Assembly (NCBI GenBank): GCA_023399455.1
Contig: JAEWPN010000018.1
Location: forward strand, 1-12,887
DNA length: 12,887 nt
From: Bacillota bacterium
GTDB lineage: Bacteria; Bacillota; Clostridia; Lachnospirales; Lachnospiraceae
Reading direction: 5' to 3'
Position 1 is the stretch's first letter. Every line of letters starts with the position of its first letter. The translations under genes were made by a program, and so were the position numbers. A model generated the notes under the pieces. That model was not told the DNA's origin. It saw nothing but the letters and a program-made list of their open reading frames with translations, and ran no database searches. Shown here piece after piece: positions 6,998-12,887 of the stretch.

Positions 6998-7342
6998 ATG
7001 GAAGAAAATAGAATTGTTTTATGCGGTGCAAATTCTTATGAGCAGAAATATTATTTTAACGATAGGTTCGATGGGATTCCCAGTTCCATTAAGGACGAAC
7101 TGCATATCATATGTGTGCTCTTCACCGAAGAGGTAGGAGGGATTTTCACGGTGGTATTCGAAGAGGACGGTACTGTTTTCCTTGAAACGAATTTTGCAGA
7201 GGACGATTTTCTGTATGATGAGATAAGCAGCGGACTGATGGTAGGTAAGATAAGAGGCAGCAGGCAGGAGCTATTCGAATCGTTAAGCCTTTACTACCGT
7301 ATTTTTGTCCTGCAAGAGAAGCTTGATTTGGAAGAAGCATAA
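6998..7342 (+). CDS. Small acidic protein of unknown function (resembles DUF6145)
   Basis: A 114-residue soluble, acidic protein with no membrane segment or signal peptide. The sequence (start MEENRIVLCGANSYEQKYYF, then IKDELHIICVLFTEEVGG) resembles what I remember of the Lachnospiraceae DUF6145 family; this is recall, not a search. No catalytic motif is visible. The start is uncertain. The ATG at 6998 gives the family-like N-terminus, but AAAGGAG (6977-6983) is 14 bases away. A GTG at 6974 with GGAAG 6 bases upstream would add eight residues. It lies between birA (51 bases upstream of this start) and coaX, so it is probably expressed with both; a link to cofactor metabolism would be guesswork. 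Confidence 0.75.
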   Translation: MEENRIVLCGANSYEQKYYFNDRFDGIPSSIKDELHIICVLFTEEVGGIFTVVFEEDGTVFLETNFAEDDFLYDEISSGLMVGKIRGSRQELFESLSLYYRIFVLQEKLDLEEA

Positions 7343-7381
7343 GAGAATGAGCAGGACCTTGAAAGGAGCATGGGTATAAAT

Positions 7382-8152
7382 ATGATACTTGTAATTGACG
7401 TAGGAAACACGAATATAACCTTTGGTGTATATAATGATAAGGAGCTTGTGACTACTTTTCGCATGACCACGAGGATGGAGCGCACTTCAGATGAGTATGG
7501 CATGAGCATTACGGAGCTTCTTAGAATCAATAATATAAGCAAAGCGGATTTGGAGGGAACGATTATCGCCAGCGTCGTTCCCAATATCATGCACGCTCTG
7601 ATAGGCGGAGTATCCAGATATCTGGGAACTGTGCCGGTTATCGTAGGCCCGGGAGTGAAGACCGGAATTAAAATTATAACCGAAAATCCGCGGGAAATCG
7701 GACCGGACCGGATTGTTGATGCGGTAGCTGCATATGAGATTTACGGGGGACCGGTTCTGGTAGTGGATTTCGGTACGGCGACCACCTATGATCTCGTAAC
7801 GGAGGACGGCTGTTTCGCGGCCGGCATCACAGCGCCGGGCGTTCGTATCAGCGCGAAGGCTTTGTGGGAGCATACGGCGAAGCTGCCAGAGGTAGAGATT
7901 AAAAAGCCTAAGTCCATTCTGGCGCAGGAAACCATATCCAGCATGCAGGCAGGACTTGTATACGGGCAAATCGGACAGACGGAATATATCGTGGGTCAGG
8001 TCAAGAAAGAAAGCGGCTTTGATAATCTGAAAACAGTGGCGACGGGAGGGCTTGGCCGGTTGATCTCGGAGGAGGCGGAGAGCATCGATATTTACTGCAG
8101 TACGCTTACCTTGGACGGACTGAGGATAATCTATGATAAGAACAGGAAATAA
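7382..8152 (+). CDS. coaX: Type III pantothenate kinase
   Basis: Phosphorylates pantothenate with ATP, the first step of coenzyme A synthesis. Type III enzymes are not feedback-inhibited by CoA and need a monovalent cation. The 256 residues carry the ASKHA-fold signatures: phosphate loop [11 protein letters not shown] (5-15), PGVKTG near 90-95, [12 protein letters not shown] (107-118) and DFGTATTYD (129-137), then the PGV and LPEVEI segments and the late ATGGLG. I chose the ATG at 7382 because family members start with [11 protein letters not shown]. An in-frame ATG at 7370 would add MGIN but has AAAGGAG only one base away, too close to work; from 7382 the spacing is 13, unusually long. dusB begins 3 bases after the stop codon. 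Confidence 0.94.
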   Translation: MILVIDVGNTNITFGVYNDKELVTTFRMTTRMERTSDEYGMSITELLRINNISKADLEGTIIASVVPNIMHALIGGVSRYLGTVPVIVGPGVKTGIKIITENPREIGPDRIVDAVAAYEIYGGPVLVVDFGTATTYDLVTEDGCFAAGITAPGVRISAKALWEHTAKLPEVEIKKPKSILAQETISSMQAGLVYGQIGQTEYIVGQVKKESGFDNLKTVATGGLGRLISEEAESIDIYCSTLTLDGLRIIYDKNRK

Positions 8153-8155
8153 AAA

Positions 8156-9133
8156 ATGGAAAGTAAATTAAGGCCTCTGCGGATAGGAGATGCCATACTG
8201 GAAAATAATATCATATTAGCCCCCATGGCAGGTGTTACCGACCTGCCGTTTCGATTGCTATGCAAGGAGCAGGGGGCCGGGCTTATATGTATGGAAATGG
8301 TCAGTGCCAAAGCGATTATGTATAATAACAAGAATACGGAAGAGCTACTTGAGATACATCCGGAGGAGCTTCCCGTTTCCTTACAGCTTTTCGGTTCGGA
8401 CCCGCATATTATAAGCGAAATGGCAAAAAGGATCGAGGAGCGGCCATTTGCCGTGCTGGATATCAACATGGGCTGTCCGATGCCTAAGATCGTAGGAAAC
8501 GGCGAGGGATCGGCTCTTATGAAAAATCCGGCATTGGTAGAGAAAATCGTAGCGGAGACGGTAAAAGCAATCAAAAAGCCGGTTACCGTAAAAATCAGAA
8601 AGGGCTTTGACGACGCTCACGTTAATGCGGTGGAAATTGCAAAGGCGGCGGAGGCAGCGGGAGCCGCGGCGGTAACGGTGCACGGACGGACGAGAGAGCA
8701 ATATTATGCAGGAGAAGCGGATTGGGATATTATCGCCAAGGTAAAGGAAGCTGTTCGTATTCCGGTCATCGGAAACGGCGATGTGACTGACGGAGAATCG
8801 GCTGCGAGGCTGATGGAGCAAACCGGCTGCGATGGTGTGATGATAGGTCGTGCAGTTAGAGGAAATCCTTGGATTTTCAGGGAAATCAAAGCGTATTTAC
8901 AAACTGGAGAGAAGCTTGCTTCTCCTGAGACTGCTCAGGTAAAAGAAATGATCTTGCGCCATGCAATGCTTCAGCTTAAATACAAGGGGGAATATATAGG
9001 CATCCGGGAAATGCGCAAGCATGTTTCCTGGTATGTGACCGGTTTTCCTTATGCGGCGAGATTCAGGCAAAAGGTGAATGAGATGGAAACCTTCGATGAT
9101 CTGATGAGAGGCGTGGAGGCGATTTTTATGTAA
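8156..9133 (+). CDS. dusB: tRNA-dihydrouridine synthase (DusB type)
   Basis: Reduces specific uridines in tRNA to dihydrouridine using FMN and NADPH. The 325 residues form a TIM barrel with the family signatures: LAPMAGVTDLPFRLLC (21-36), LQLFGSDP (77-83), the catalytic cysteine C107 in DINMGCPMPKIVGNGEGSAL, TVKIRKGFDD (144-153), VTVHGRTREQYYAGEADW (173-190), and phosphate-binding GNGDV and IGRAVRGNPWIF (230-241). A helical RNA-binding domain follows. DusB is the best subgroup fit for a Firmicute, though subgroups overlap. The ribosome site AGGA (8144-8147) lies within the last codons of coaX, so translation is coupled. No convincing terminator follows. Confidence 0.93.
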   Translation: MESKLRPLRIGDAILENNIILAPMAGVTDLPFRLLCKEQGAGLICMEMVSAKAIMYNNKNTEELLEIHPEELPVSLQLFGSDPHIISEMAKRIEERPFAVLDINMGCPMPKIVGNGEGSALMKNPALVEKIVAETVKAIKKPVTVKIRKGFDDAHVNAVEIAKAAEAAGAAAVTVHGRTREQYYAGEADWDIIAKVKEAVRIPVIGNGDVTDGESAARLMEQTGCDGVMIGRAVRGNPWIFREIKAYLQTGEKLASPETAQVKEMILRHAMLQLKYKGEYIGIREMRKHVSWYVTGFPYAARFRQKVNEMETFDDLMRGVEAIFM

Positions 9134-9138
9134 CAGGT

Positions 9139-9153
9139 AAGCACACTTTTGTT
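9139..9153 (+). repeat. Second copy of the AAGCACACTTTTGTT block
   Basis: AAGCACACTTTTGTT at 9139-9153 is identical to 3104-3118, and AAATGTAATA at 9174-9183 repeats 3125-3134 in the same order and orientation. The remaining 9184-9268 holds TTGACT (9192-9197) but no well-spaced -10 box, so I do not call a promoter here. Confidence 0.5.
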
Positions 9154-9268
9154 CTGCCGGGAAATTCACCGACAAATGTAATAAGGGTAAGTTGACTCTC
9201 ATATGCTGTTTAAAAGTAATAAGCGCTGCGGCCGGTATTTTTATAAGCAGCCTTAGACTGGGAGAAAT

Positions 9269-10087
9269 ATGGAATCGGATAAGAAAACGATCGTGTATTT
9301 TCATCTGGAAAAAGGACAGAATGCGAAGAAGCATTTTTGGAACACTTTTCGGATGCCTTGCGTTAATATAGATATGGGAGAGGAATACGAACTTTTATTT
9401 TACAAGGTGCCGGAATTCTACGGCGGCGGACAGCCTTGGGATAAGCAAAGGCTCTTCGAAACATTGAGTGCACAGCTGGAGCAAACGGAGGCTTGGGATT
9501 ATTATTTGCAGCCGGAGCTGAGTGTCCTGCTGGAAATGAAGGAAAAGCTTCCGCCGGAAATCTTACTCCATATGGTTGTGAAGCAAAATTTGTGCTGGGA
9601 GTATCTGTTCCTGATCGGATGGAATGCAGTGGATGACGAGTTTGGTGAGGAAGGTTCCTTTCAGAGGATGGATGCGATGGAGGAGCAGAGAAGAATCTTT
9701 GCCGTATTATTACAAAAATATTTGCCCCGTATCAATCACTTTACGGTAGTTACCGACAGACCGGAGATGTATATGGATTTTACGGATTATGTATATGAAG
9801 AATACGGAATTCCCGCTGCTTACGTAAACAAGCTGGAAAAACGCCTTGGTAAGAACAAAAAGACGGTGATCCTGGATGGAAGGCCACGCTATGTTCCCCC
9901 CTATGCTGCTATTCCTGAAGAGGCTTCGTATATTGATTTTTGGTCGGAAAATGAAAAGCGGAAGGTGCTGGAGAAGAAGCGGAAGGATATAAGGTATCTG
10001 TCAACAGTGAAATTCCTTGACACTCTCGCGAAAAATGGGTACAATACTAGAGTTAATCAGACCCATACTCATGCAGAGAAGAAGTAA
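9269..10087 (+). CDS. Protein of unknown function upstream of greA
   Basis: I do not recognise this 272-residue protein. It is soluble and acidic-to-mixed, rich in Tyr, Trp and Glu, without a signal peptide or membrane segment. Two parts can be seen: an N-terminal region (about 1-165) with helices rich in Glu and Leu, and a C-terminal region starting HFTVVTDRPEMYMDFTDYV, which alternates strand-like (KKTVILDGRPR) and charged helical stretches (NEKRKVLEKKRKDIRYL) before ending in KFLDTLAKNGYNTRVNQ. The conserved-looking DGRPRYVPPYA and KFLDTLAKNGYNT are the best handles for a search. Coding potential is clear: long frame, ATG with GGGAG 5-7 bases upstream, composition like its neighbours. Its 3' end contains the greA promoter, so its own expression may be separate from greA-lysS. 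Confidence 0.8.
   Translation: MESDKKTIVYFHLEKGQNAKKHFWNTFRMPCVNIDMGEEYELLFYKVPEFYGGGQPWDKQRLFETLSAQLEQTEAWDYYLQPELSVLLEMKEKLPPEILLHMVVKQNLCWEYLFLIGWNAVDDEFGEEGSFQRMDAMEEQRRIFAVLLQKYLPRINHFTVVTDRPEMYMDFTDYVYEEYGIPAAYVNKLEKRLGKNKKTVILDGRPRYVPPYAAIPEEASYIDFWSENEKRKVLEKKRKDIRYLSTVKFLDTLAKNGYNTRVNQTHTHAEKK
10017..10045 (+). promoter_or_regulatory. Strong SigA-type promoter of greA-lysS, inside the preceding gene
   Basis: TTGACA (10017-10022), exactly 17 bases, then TACAAT (10040-10045): 11 of 12 consensus positions. It overlaps the last 24 codons of the unknown gene. Transcription would start near 10052, giving a leader of about 85 bases. That leader contains a 6-pair hairpin (10101-10106 with 10116-10121) immediately before the AGGAAGGG ribosome site of greA. 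Confidence 0.82.
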
Positions 10088-10138
10088 AAATTGGTGGAAA
10101 ACGAGTAAAGAGAACACTCGTAGGAAGGGTGACCCAAA

Positions 10139-10624
10139 ATGGAAGAAAAGAAGAATATTTTGACTTATGAAGGTCTCAAGAAATATGAAGATGAGCTTCA
10201 TGACTTAAAAGTAGTAAAAAGACAAGAAGTAGCGCAGAAAATTAAGGAAGCCAGAGAACAGGGCGATTTATCGGAAAATGCGGAATACGATGCGGCGAAA
10301 GACGAGCAGCGCGATATCGAAGCCAGAATCGAAGAATTGGAAAAAATCCTGAAAAATGCCGAGGTTGTAGTAGAAGACGAAGTGGATCTGGATAAGATTA
10401 ACATCGGCTGTAAAGTAAGGATTATGGATATGGAATATAAAGAAGAATTGGAATATAAAATCGTAGGCTCCACCGAGGCGAACAGCCTTAAGGGAAAAAT
10501 CTCTAACGAATCGCCGGTGGGAAAGGCATTGATCGGTGCAAAGGTAGGAGCATTAGTCAGCGTAGAAACGCAGGTCGGCGTATTGAAATATAAAGTGCTC
10601 GAGATTCAGCGCTCCAGCAATTAA
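10139..10624 (+). CDS. greA: Transcription elongation factor GreA
   Basis: Rescues stalled, backtracked RNA polymerase by stimulating transcript cleavage through the secondary channel. The 161 residues fit the family (about 158). The N-terminal coiled coil (about 1-78) carries the GreA signature [19 protein letters not shown], with the tip acidic residues D43 and E46 intact. The C-terminal FKBP-like domain (about 85-158) includes [26 protein letters not shown]. The ATG has AGGAAGGG upstream at 10122-10129. lysS follows after 48 bases, a greA-lysS order common in Clostridia; the strong promoter at 10017 probably serves both. Confidence 0.97.
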   Translation: MEEKKNILTYEGLKKYEDELHDLKVVKRQEVAQKIKEAREQGDLSENAEYDAAKDEQRDIEARIEELEKILKNAEVVVEDEVDLDKINIGCKVRIMDMEYKEELEYKIVGSTEANSLKGKISNESPVGKALIGAKVGALVSVETQVGVLKYKVLEIQRSSN

Positions 10625-10672
10625 AAAGTGTAGGGGCTGACAGAGAAAGTCGGGAGAAAAGGAGTGTCAGTA

Positions 10673-12175
10673 GTGGAAGAAACACAGAACGTACAAGGTC
10701 AGCAGCAGGAACAGGATATTAACCAGCTATTGAAAGTAAGAAGAGAGAAGCTTGCGGTGTTGCAGGAAAGCGGAAAGGATCCTTTCCAGATTATGAAATA
10801 TGATGTGACCCATCATAGCCTTGAGGTGAAAAATAATTTCGACACATTGGAAGGCAAAATAGTATCCATAGCAGGACGCGTTATGTCCAAACGAGTTATG
10901 GGAAAAGCTTCGTTTTGCAATGTGCAGGATTTGCAAGGCAATATCCAGTCATATGTAGCCAGAGACAGCATTGGGGAAGAACCTTATGCGGATTTCAAAA
11001 AATATGATGTGGGCGATATTGTCGGTATAGAGGGTGAAGTGTTCAAAACCAAGACGGGAGAAATCTCAATACATGCGGCTAAAATCACGTTACTTTCCAA
11101 GAGCCTTCAGATACTCCCCGAAAAATATCACGGACTTGTAAATACGGATATACGTTATCGCCAAAGATATACGGACCTTATTATGAATGAGGACGTAAAA
11201 GATACCTTCGTAAAGCGGTCTCAGATTATCAGCTCCATTCGCCGCTATCTGGACAGCCAGGGCTTTCTGGAGGTAGAGACACCCATGCTCGTATCCAATG
11301 CGGGCGGCGCGGCAGCCAGACCCTTTGAAACCCATTACAACGCATTGGACGAGGAGGTAAAGCTTAGGATCTCCTTGGAACTTTATTTAAAGAGGCTGAT
11401 TGTCGGTGGAATGGAAAGAGTGTATGAAATTGGAAGGGTATTCCGCAACGAGGGTCTTGATACAAGACACAATCCCGAATTTACATTGATGGAGCTGTAT
11501 CAGGCATATACCGATTATAACGGAATGATGGATCTGAGCGAGAATCTATACCGCCATGTGGCGAAGGAGGTTCTTGGAACGACGAAGATACAGTACGGCG
11601 ATGTGGAAATCGATTTAGGCAAGCCGTTTGAAAGAATTACGATGGTGGATGCCGTTAAGAAATATACGGGTATCGATTTTGAACAGATAAAGACTACAGA
11701 AGAAGCGCGGAAGGTAGCGGATGAAAAGGGCGTTCACTATGAGAAGAGACATAAAAAGGGCGATATTTTAAGCTTGTTCTTTGAAGATTTCGTAGAAGAG
11801 CATCTGGTGCAGCCCACTTTCGTTATGGATCACCCCATCGAAATCTCACCGCTCACCAAGAAAAAGCCGGACAAGCCGGAATATACGGAGCGTTTTGAGC
11901 TGTTCATCACCTGTCGTGAGATGGCAAATGCGTATTCTGAGCTGAACGATCCTATCGATCAGCGCGAACGCTTTATCGCACAGGAGGAGCTGATAGCGCA
12001 AGGTGACGAAGAAGCTAACAGCATCGACGAGGACTTCTTGAATGCCCTCGAAATCGGAATGCCGCCTACGGGCGGAATCGGATTCGGCATTGACCGTATG
12101 GTTATGCTGCTTACGGATTCGCCGGCGATCAGAGATGTTTTATTGTTCCCGACGATGAAGAGCCTGGATAAATAA
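10673..12175 (+). CDS. lysS: Lysyl-tRNA synthetase, class II
   Basis: Charges tRNA-Lys with lysine at the expense of ATP. I chose the GTG at 10673 (500 residues) because AAAGGAG (10658-10664) is 8 bases upstream; the GTG at 10664 overlaps that site. An N-terminal OB-fold anticodon-binding domain (about 55-145, with [19 protein letters not shown]) precedes the class II core. Motif 1 is [20 protein letters not shown] (198-217), motif 2 [20 protein letters not shown] (255-274) and motif 3 [12 protein letters not shown] (468-479); [13 protein letters not shown] (415-427) lies in the active site. No T-box leader is visible in the 48 bases after greA. There is no terminator immediately after the stop codon; the first good one is about 140 bases downstream, beyond AT-rich sequence that looks foreign. 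Confidence 0.97.
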   Translation: MEETQNVQGQQQEQDINQLLKVRREKLAVLQESGKDPFQIMKYDVTHHSLEVKNNFDTLEGKIVSIAGRVMSKRVMGKASFCNVQDLQGNIQSYVARDSIGEEPYADFKKYDVGDIVGIEGEVFKTKTGEISIHAAKITLLSKSLQILPEKYHGLVNTDIRYRQRYTDLIMNEDVKDTFVKRSQIISSIRRYLDSQGFLEVETPMLVSNAGGAAARPFETHYNALDEEVKLRISLELYLKRLIVGGMERVYEIGRVFRNEGLDTRHNPEFTLMELYQAYTDYNGMMDLSENLYRHVAKEVLGTTKIQYGDVEIDLGKPFERITMVDAVKKYTGIDFEQIKTTEEARKVADEKGVHYEKRHKKGDILSLFFEDFVEEHLVQPTFVMDHPIEISPLTKKKPDKPEYTERFELFITCREMANAYSELNDPIDQRERFIAQEELIAQGDEEANSIDEDFLNALEIGMPPTGGIGFGIDRMVMLLTDSPAIRDVLLFPTMKSLDK

Positions 12176-12181
12176 ATCCAG
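12164..12181. repeat. Inverted repeat across the lysS stop codon (candidate recombination core)
   Basis: CTGGAT (12164-12169) and ATCCAG (12176-12181) are perfect inverted arms around the 6-base spacer AAATAA, which contains the lysS stop codon. There is no T tract, so it is not a terminator. Short inverted arms with a 6-8 base spacer are the layout of tyrosine recombinase core sites, and sequence style changes right after it. A 6-base repeat can arise by chance. Confidence 0.3.
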
Positions 12182-12216
12182 TAAAATCAGTACTTTCAAG
12201 GTTTTTGATATAAGGT

Positions 12217-12235
12217 TGACCAAGTTGTGACCAAG
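12217..12235 (+). repeat. Direct repeat TGACCAAG x2, 11-base period
   Basis: TGACCAAG occurs at 12217-12224 and 12228-12235, one helical turn apart. Related sequences recur before the next gene at 12392-12414. The rest of 12176-12317 is AT-rich, with no gene or clear promoter that I can support. Confidence 0.55.
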
Positions 12236-12317
12236 AAAAAACATAGTCATTAACACGAGTCAACGCTTAGATAAAGAATGGTTTGGATTTCAATTTAATA
12301 GAAAAAAGCACTATTAG

Positions 12318-12357
12318 AGGACATTTTCTAAAGAAATTTAGAAGATGTCCTTTTTTT
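12318..12357 (+). terminator. Strong intrinsic terminator
   Basis: A 15-pair stem joins 12318-12332 with 12337-12351 around a GAAA tetraloop, with one wobble pair, followed by seven T residues (12351-12357). This is the best terminator in the window. It ends any transcript leaving lysS and isolates the small genes downstream. Confidence 0.9.
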
Positions 12358-12391
12358 GCGTTATGGAAATTAGTCAAAGAAAAATAAAAAA

Positions 12392-12414
12392 TTGGTCAGA
12401 TAATAATGACCCAA
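12392..12414. promoter_or_regulatory. Candidate operator upstream of the HTH gene
   Basis: TTGGTCA (12392-12398) faces TGACCCAA (12407-12414) across the 8-base AT spacer GATAATAA. This is an inverted repeat of the TGACCAA motif that also occurs twice at 12217-12235. It ends 3 bases before the AGAAGGAG ribosome site, a plausible place for autoregulation by the encoded HTH protein. TAATAA inside the spacer could be part of a -10 box, but no good -35 is visible. Confidence 0.4.
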
Positions 12415-12431
12415 AACAGAAGGAGAATTGT

Positions 12432-12674
12432 ATGGATAATAAGATTAATAAAAATACTCCAGTGAAGATTGAGAAGAAAAAATTAAACCCTGACAAGTTT
12501 GTTAGGTATTCTGAGGGTGCACAAATGTATCATATGAGTGTATCGAAATTTATGCAACTCGCAAAAGACGCAAAAGCTTGTTATAAATTGAATCAAATGG
12601 TCTTAGTTAGTCTGGAGGTATTGGATCAATACATTGAAACATTCAGAATACTAGATGATGACTTTTACAAGTAA
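12432..12674 (+). CDS. Small DUF6462-like helix-turn-helix (excisionase-like) protein
   Basis: An 80-residue, lysine-rich protein that probably binds DNA. The ATG at 12432 has AGAAGGAG (12418-12425) 6 bases upstream; upstream in-frame starts lie in or near the terminator and are unlikely. After a basic tail (about 1-27), FVRYSEGAQMYHMSVSKFMQ and the following QLAKDAKACYKLNQMVLVSL match my memory of the DUF6462 family, which resembles the winged HTH of MerR/excisionase proteins: a short helix, a turn at MSVSK, a second helix, a beta wing and a C-terminal helix. Such proteins occur often on Lachnospiraceae integrative elements. Codon use is visibly AT-richer than in lysS. The next gene begins 12 bases after the stop codon and encodes a relative. 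Function as excisionase or regulator is inferred. Confidence 0.8.
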   Translation: MDNKINKNTPVKIEKKKLNPDKFVRYSEGAQMYHMSVSKFMQLAKDAKACYKLNQMVLVSLEVLDQYIETFRILDDDFYK

Positions 12675-12685
12675 GAGGTGACGAT

Positions 12686-12887
12686 GTGTTGAATAAACTA
12701 AAACCATCTGTCAGGAGTTACATTCATGATGACAATATTTATAAAAGATATTTACGTCCAGAAGAGGCTAGCAAGATTTTTGGTTTAGATGAAAGTCGCA
12801 TTATTCAATTTGCCTCAGCAGCTGGAGCTATCTATCAATTACCAAGGATACTTCTTATTCGTCATCAGAGATTGGAGGATTACATGA
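12686..12887 (+). CDS. Second small HTH protein, paralog of the preceding gene (3' end outside window)
   Basis: The frame is open from the GTG at 12686 to the window end (67 codons visible). AGGTG (12676-12680) lies 5 bases before this GTG and 8 before the in-frame TTG at 12689; either could be the start. ATG at 12684 is out of frame and stops at once. RYLRPEEASKIFGLDESRII followed by QFASAAGAIYQLPRILLIRH aligns without a gap over 47 residues with the previous protein: R/K-F/Y at the start, a QxAxxAxAxYxL core, a hydrophobic VLV/LLI wing, and an L-D/E-x-Y end. It is therefore probably the same excisionase-like fold. Identity is low, so the two are old duplicates or separately acquired. The pair probably forms one operon. 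Confidence 0.7.
   Translation, partial: MLNKLKPSVRSYIHDDNIYKRYLRPEEASKIFGLDESRIIQFASAAGAIYQLPRILLIRHQRLEDYM

Noticed and set aside
9192..9222. Promoter TTGACT with TAATAA before the 272-residue gene
   Set aside because: The spacer is 19 bases and the nearer alternatives have poor -10 boxes; not enough support to annotate.
10625..10672. T-box or lysine riboswitch before lysS
   Set aside because: The gap from greA is only 48 bases and has no specifier or antiterminator features; there is no room for either.
12216..12244. TTGACC as a -35 box for the DUF6462-like gene
   Set aside because: Seventeen bases downstream the hexamer is AAACAT, a poor -10, and the terminator at 12318-12357 would stop the transcript before the gene.
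12684..12692. ATG start for the last gene
   Set aside because: The codons are ATG TGT TGA, an immediate stop; the long frame needs GTG at 12686 or TTG at 12689.
1..12887. CRISPR array, tRNA or rRNA genes
   Set aside because: No regularly spaced repeats with unique spacers, no cloverleaf with a TTCRA arm, and no rRNA-like sequence noticed on either strand.

Overview
The window reads as ordinary Clostridia chromosome, most likely Lachnospiraceae, running into the edge of what looks like acquired DNA. The evidence is the protein style (short stomatin/NfeD pair, SH3 plus SleB-type hydrolase, a DUF6145-like protein, DUF6462-like proteins), strong AGGAG-type ribosome binding sites, TTGACA/TATAAT-type promoters and moderate GC. 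The genus is an inference. All genes are on the + strand.

Layout. 1-1556: the 3' part of a SpoU/TrmH-family RNA methyltransferase and proC, 17 bases apart. 1557-2938: a promoter region and a secreted two-SH3, SleB/CwlJ-type cell-wall hydrolase. 2939-3192: a gene-free stretch packed with hairpins, at least one probably a terminator. 3193-4565: a short NfeD protein and an SPFH/stomatin protein, a classic membrane pair. 4566-4968: a gene-free stretch holding a 253-base, two-armed inverted-repeat element that begins on the stomatin stop codon, then a separate hairpin in the argF leader. 4969-9133: a tight run of argF, birA, a DUF6145-like gene, coaX and dusB (arginine synthesis, biotin attachment and repression, CoA synthesis, tRNA dihydrouridine). 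9269-12175: an unrecognised 272-residue protein, greA and lysS; a near-consensus promoter inside the 3' end of the unknown gene probably drives greA-lysS.

12176-12887: the character changes. The sequence becomes AT-rich, with an inverted repeat across the lysS stop codon, repeated TGACCAA motifs, a strong terminator, and two consecutive small genes whose products align to each other over 47 residues without a gap. The first looks like DUF6462 (excisionase-like HTH); the second is cut by the window end. I read this as the left edge of an integrated element next to lysS, but no integrase lies in the window.

The coding content is mostly conserved housekeeping. The less ordinary signals are in the gaps: the two-armed element at 4565-4817, whose wobble pairs favour a + strand RNA; the competing hairpins at 3061-3118; and the tandem HTH paralogs with their candidate operator at the right end.
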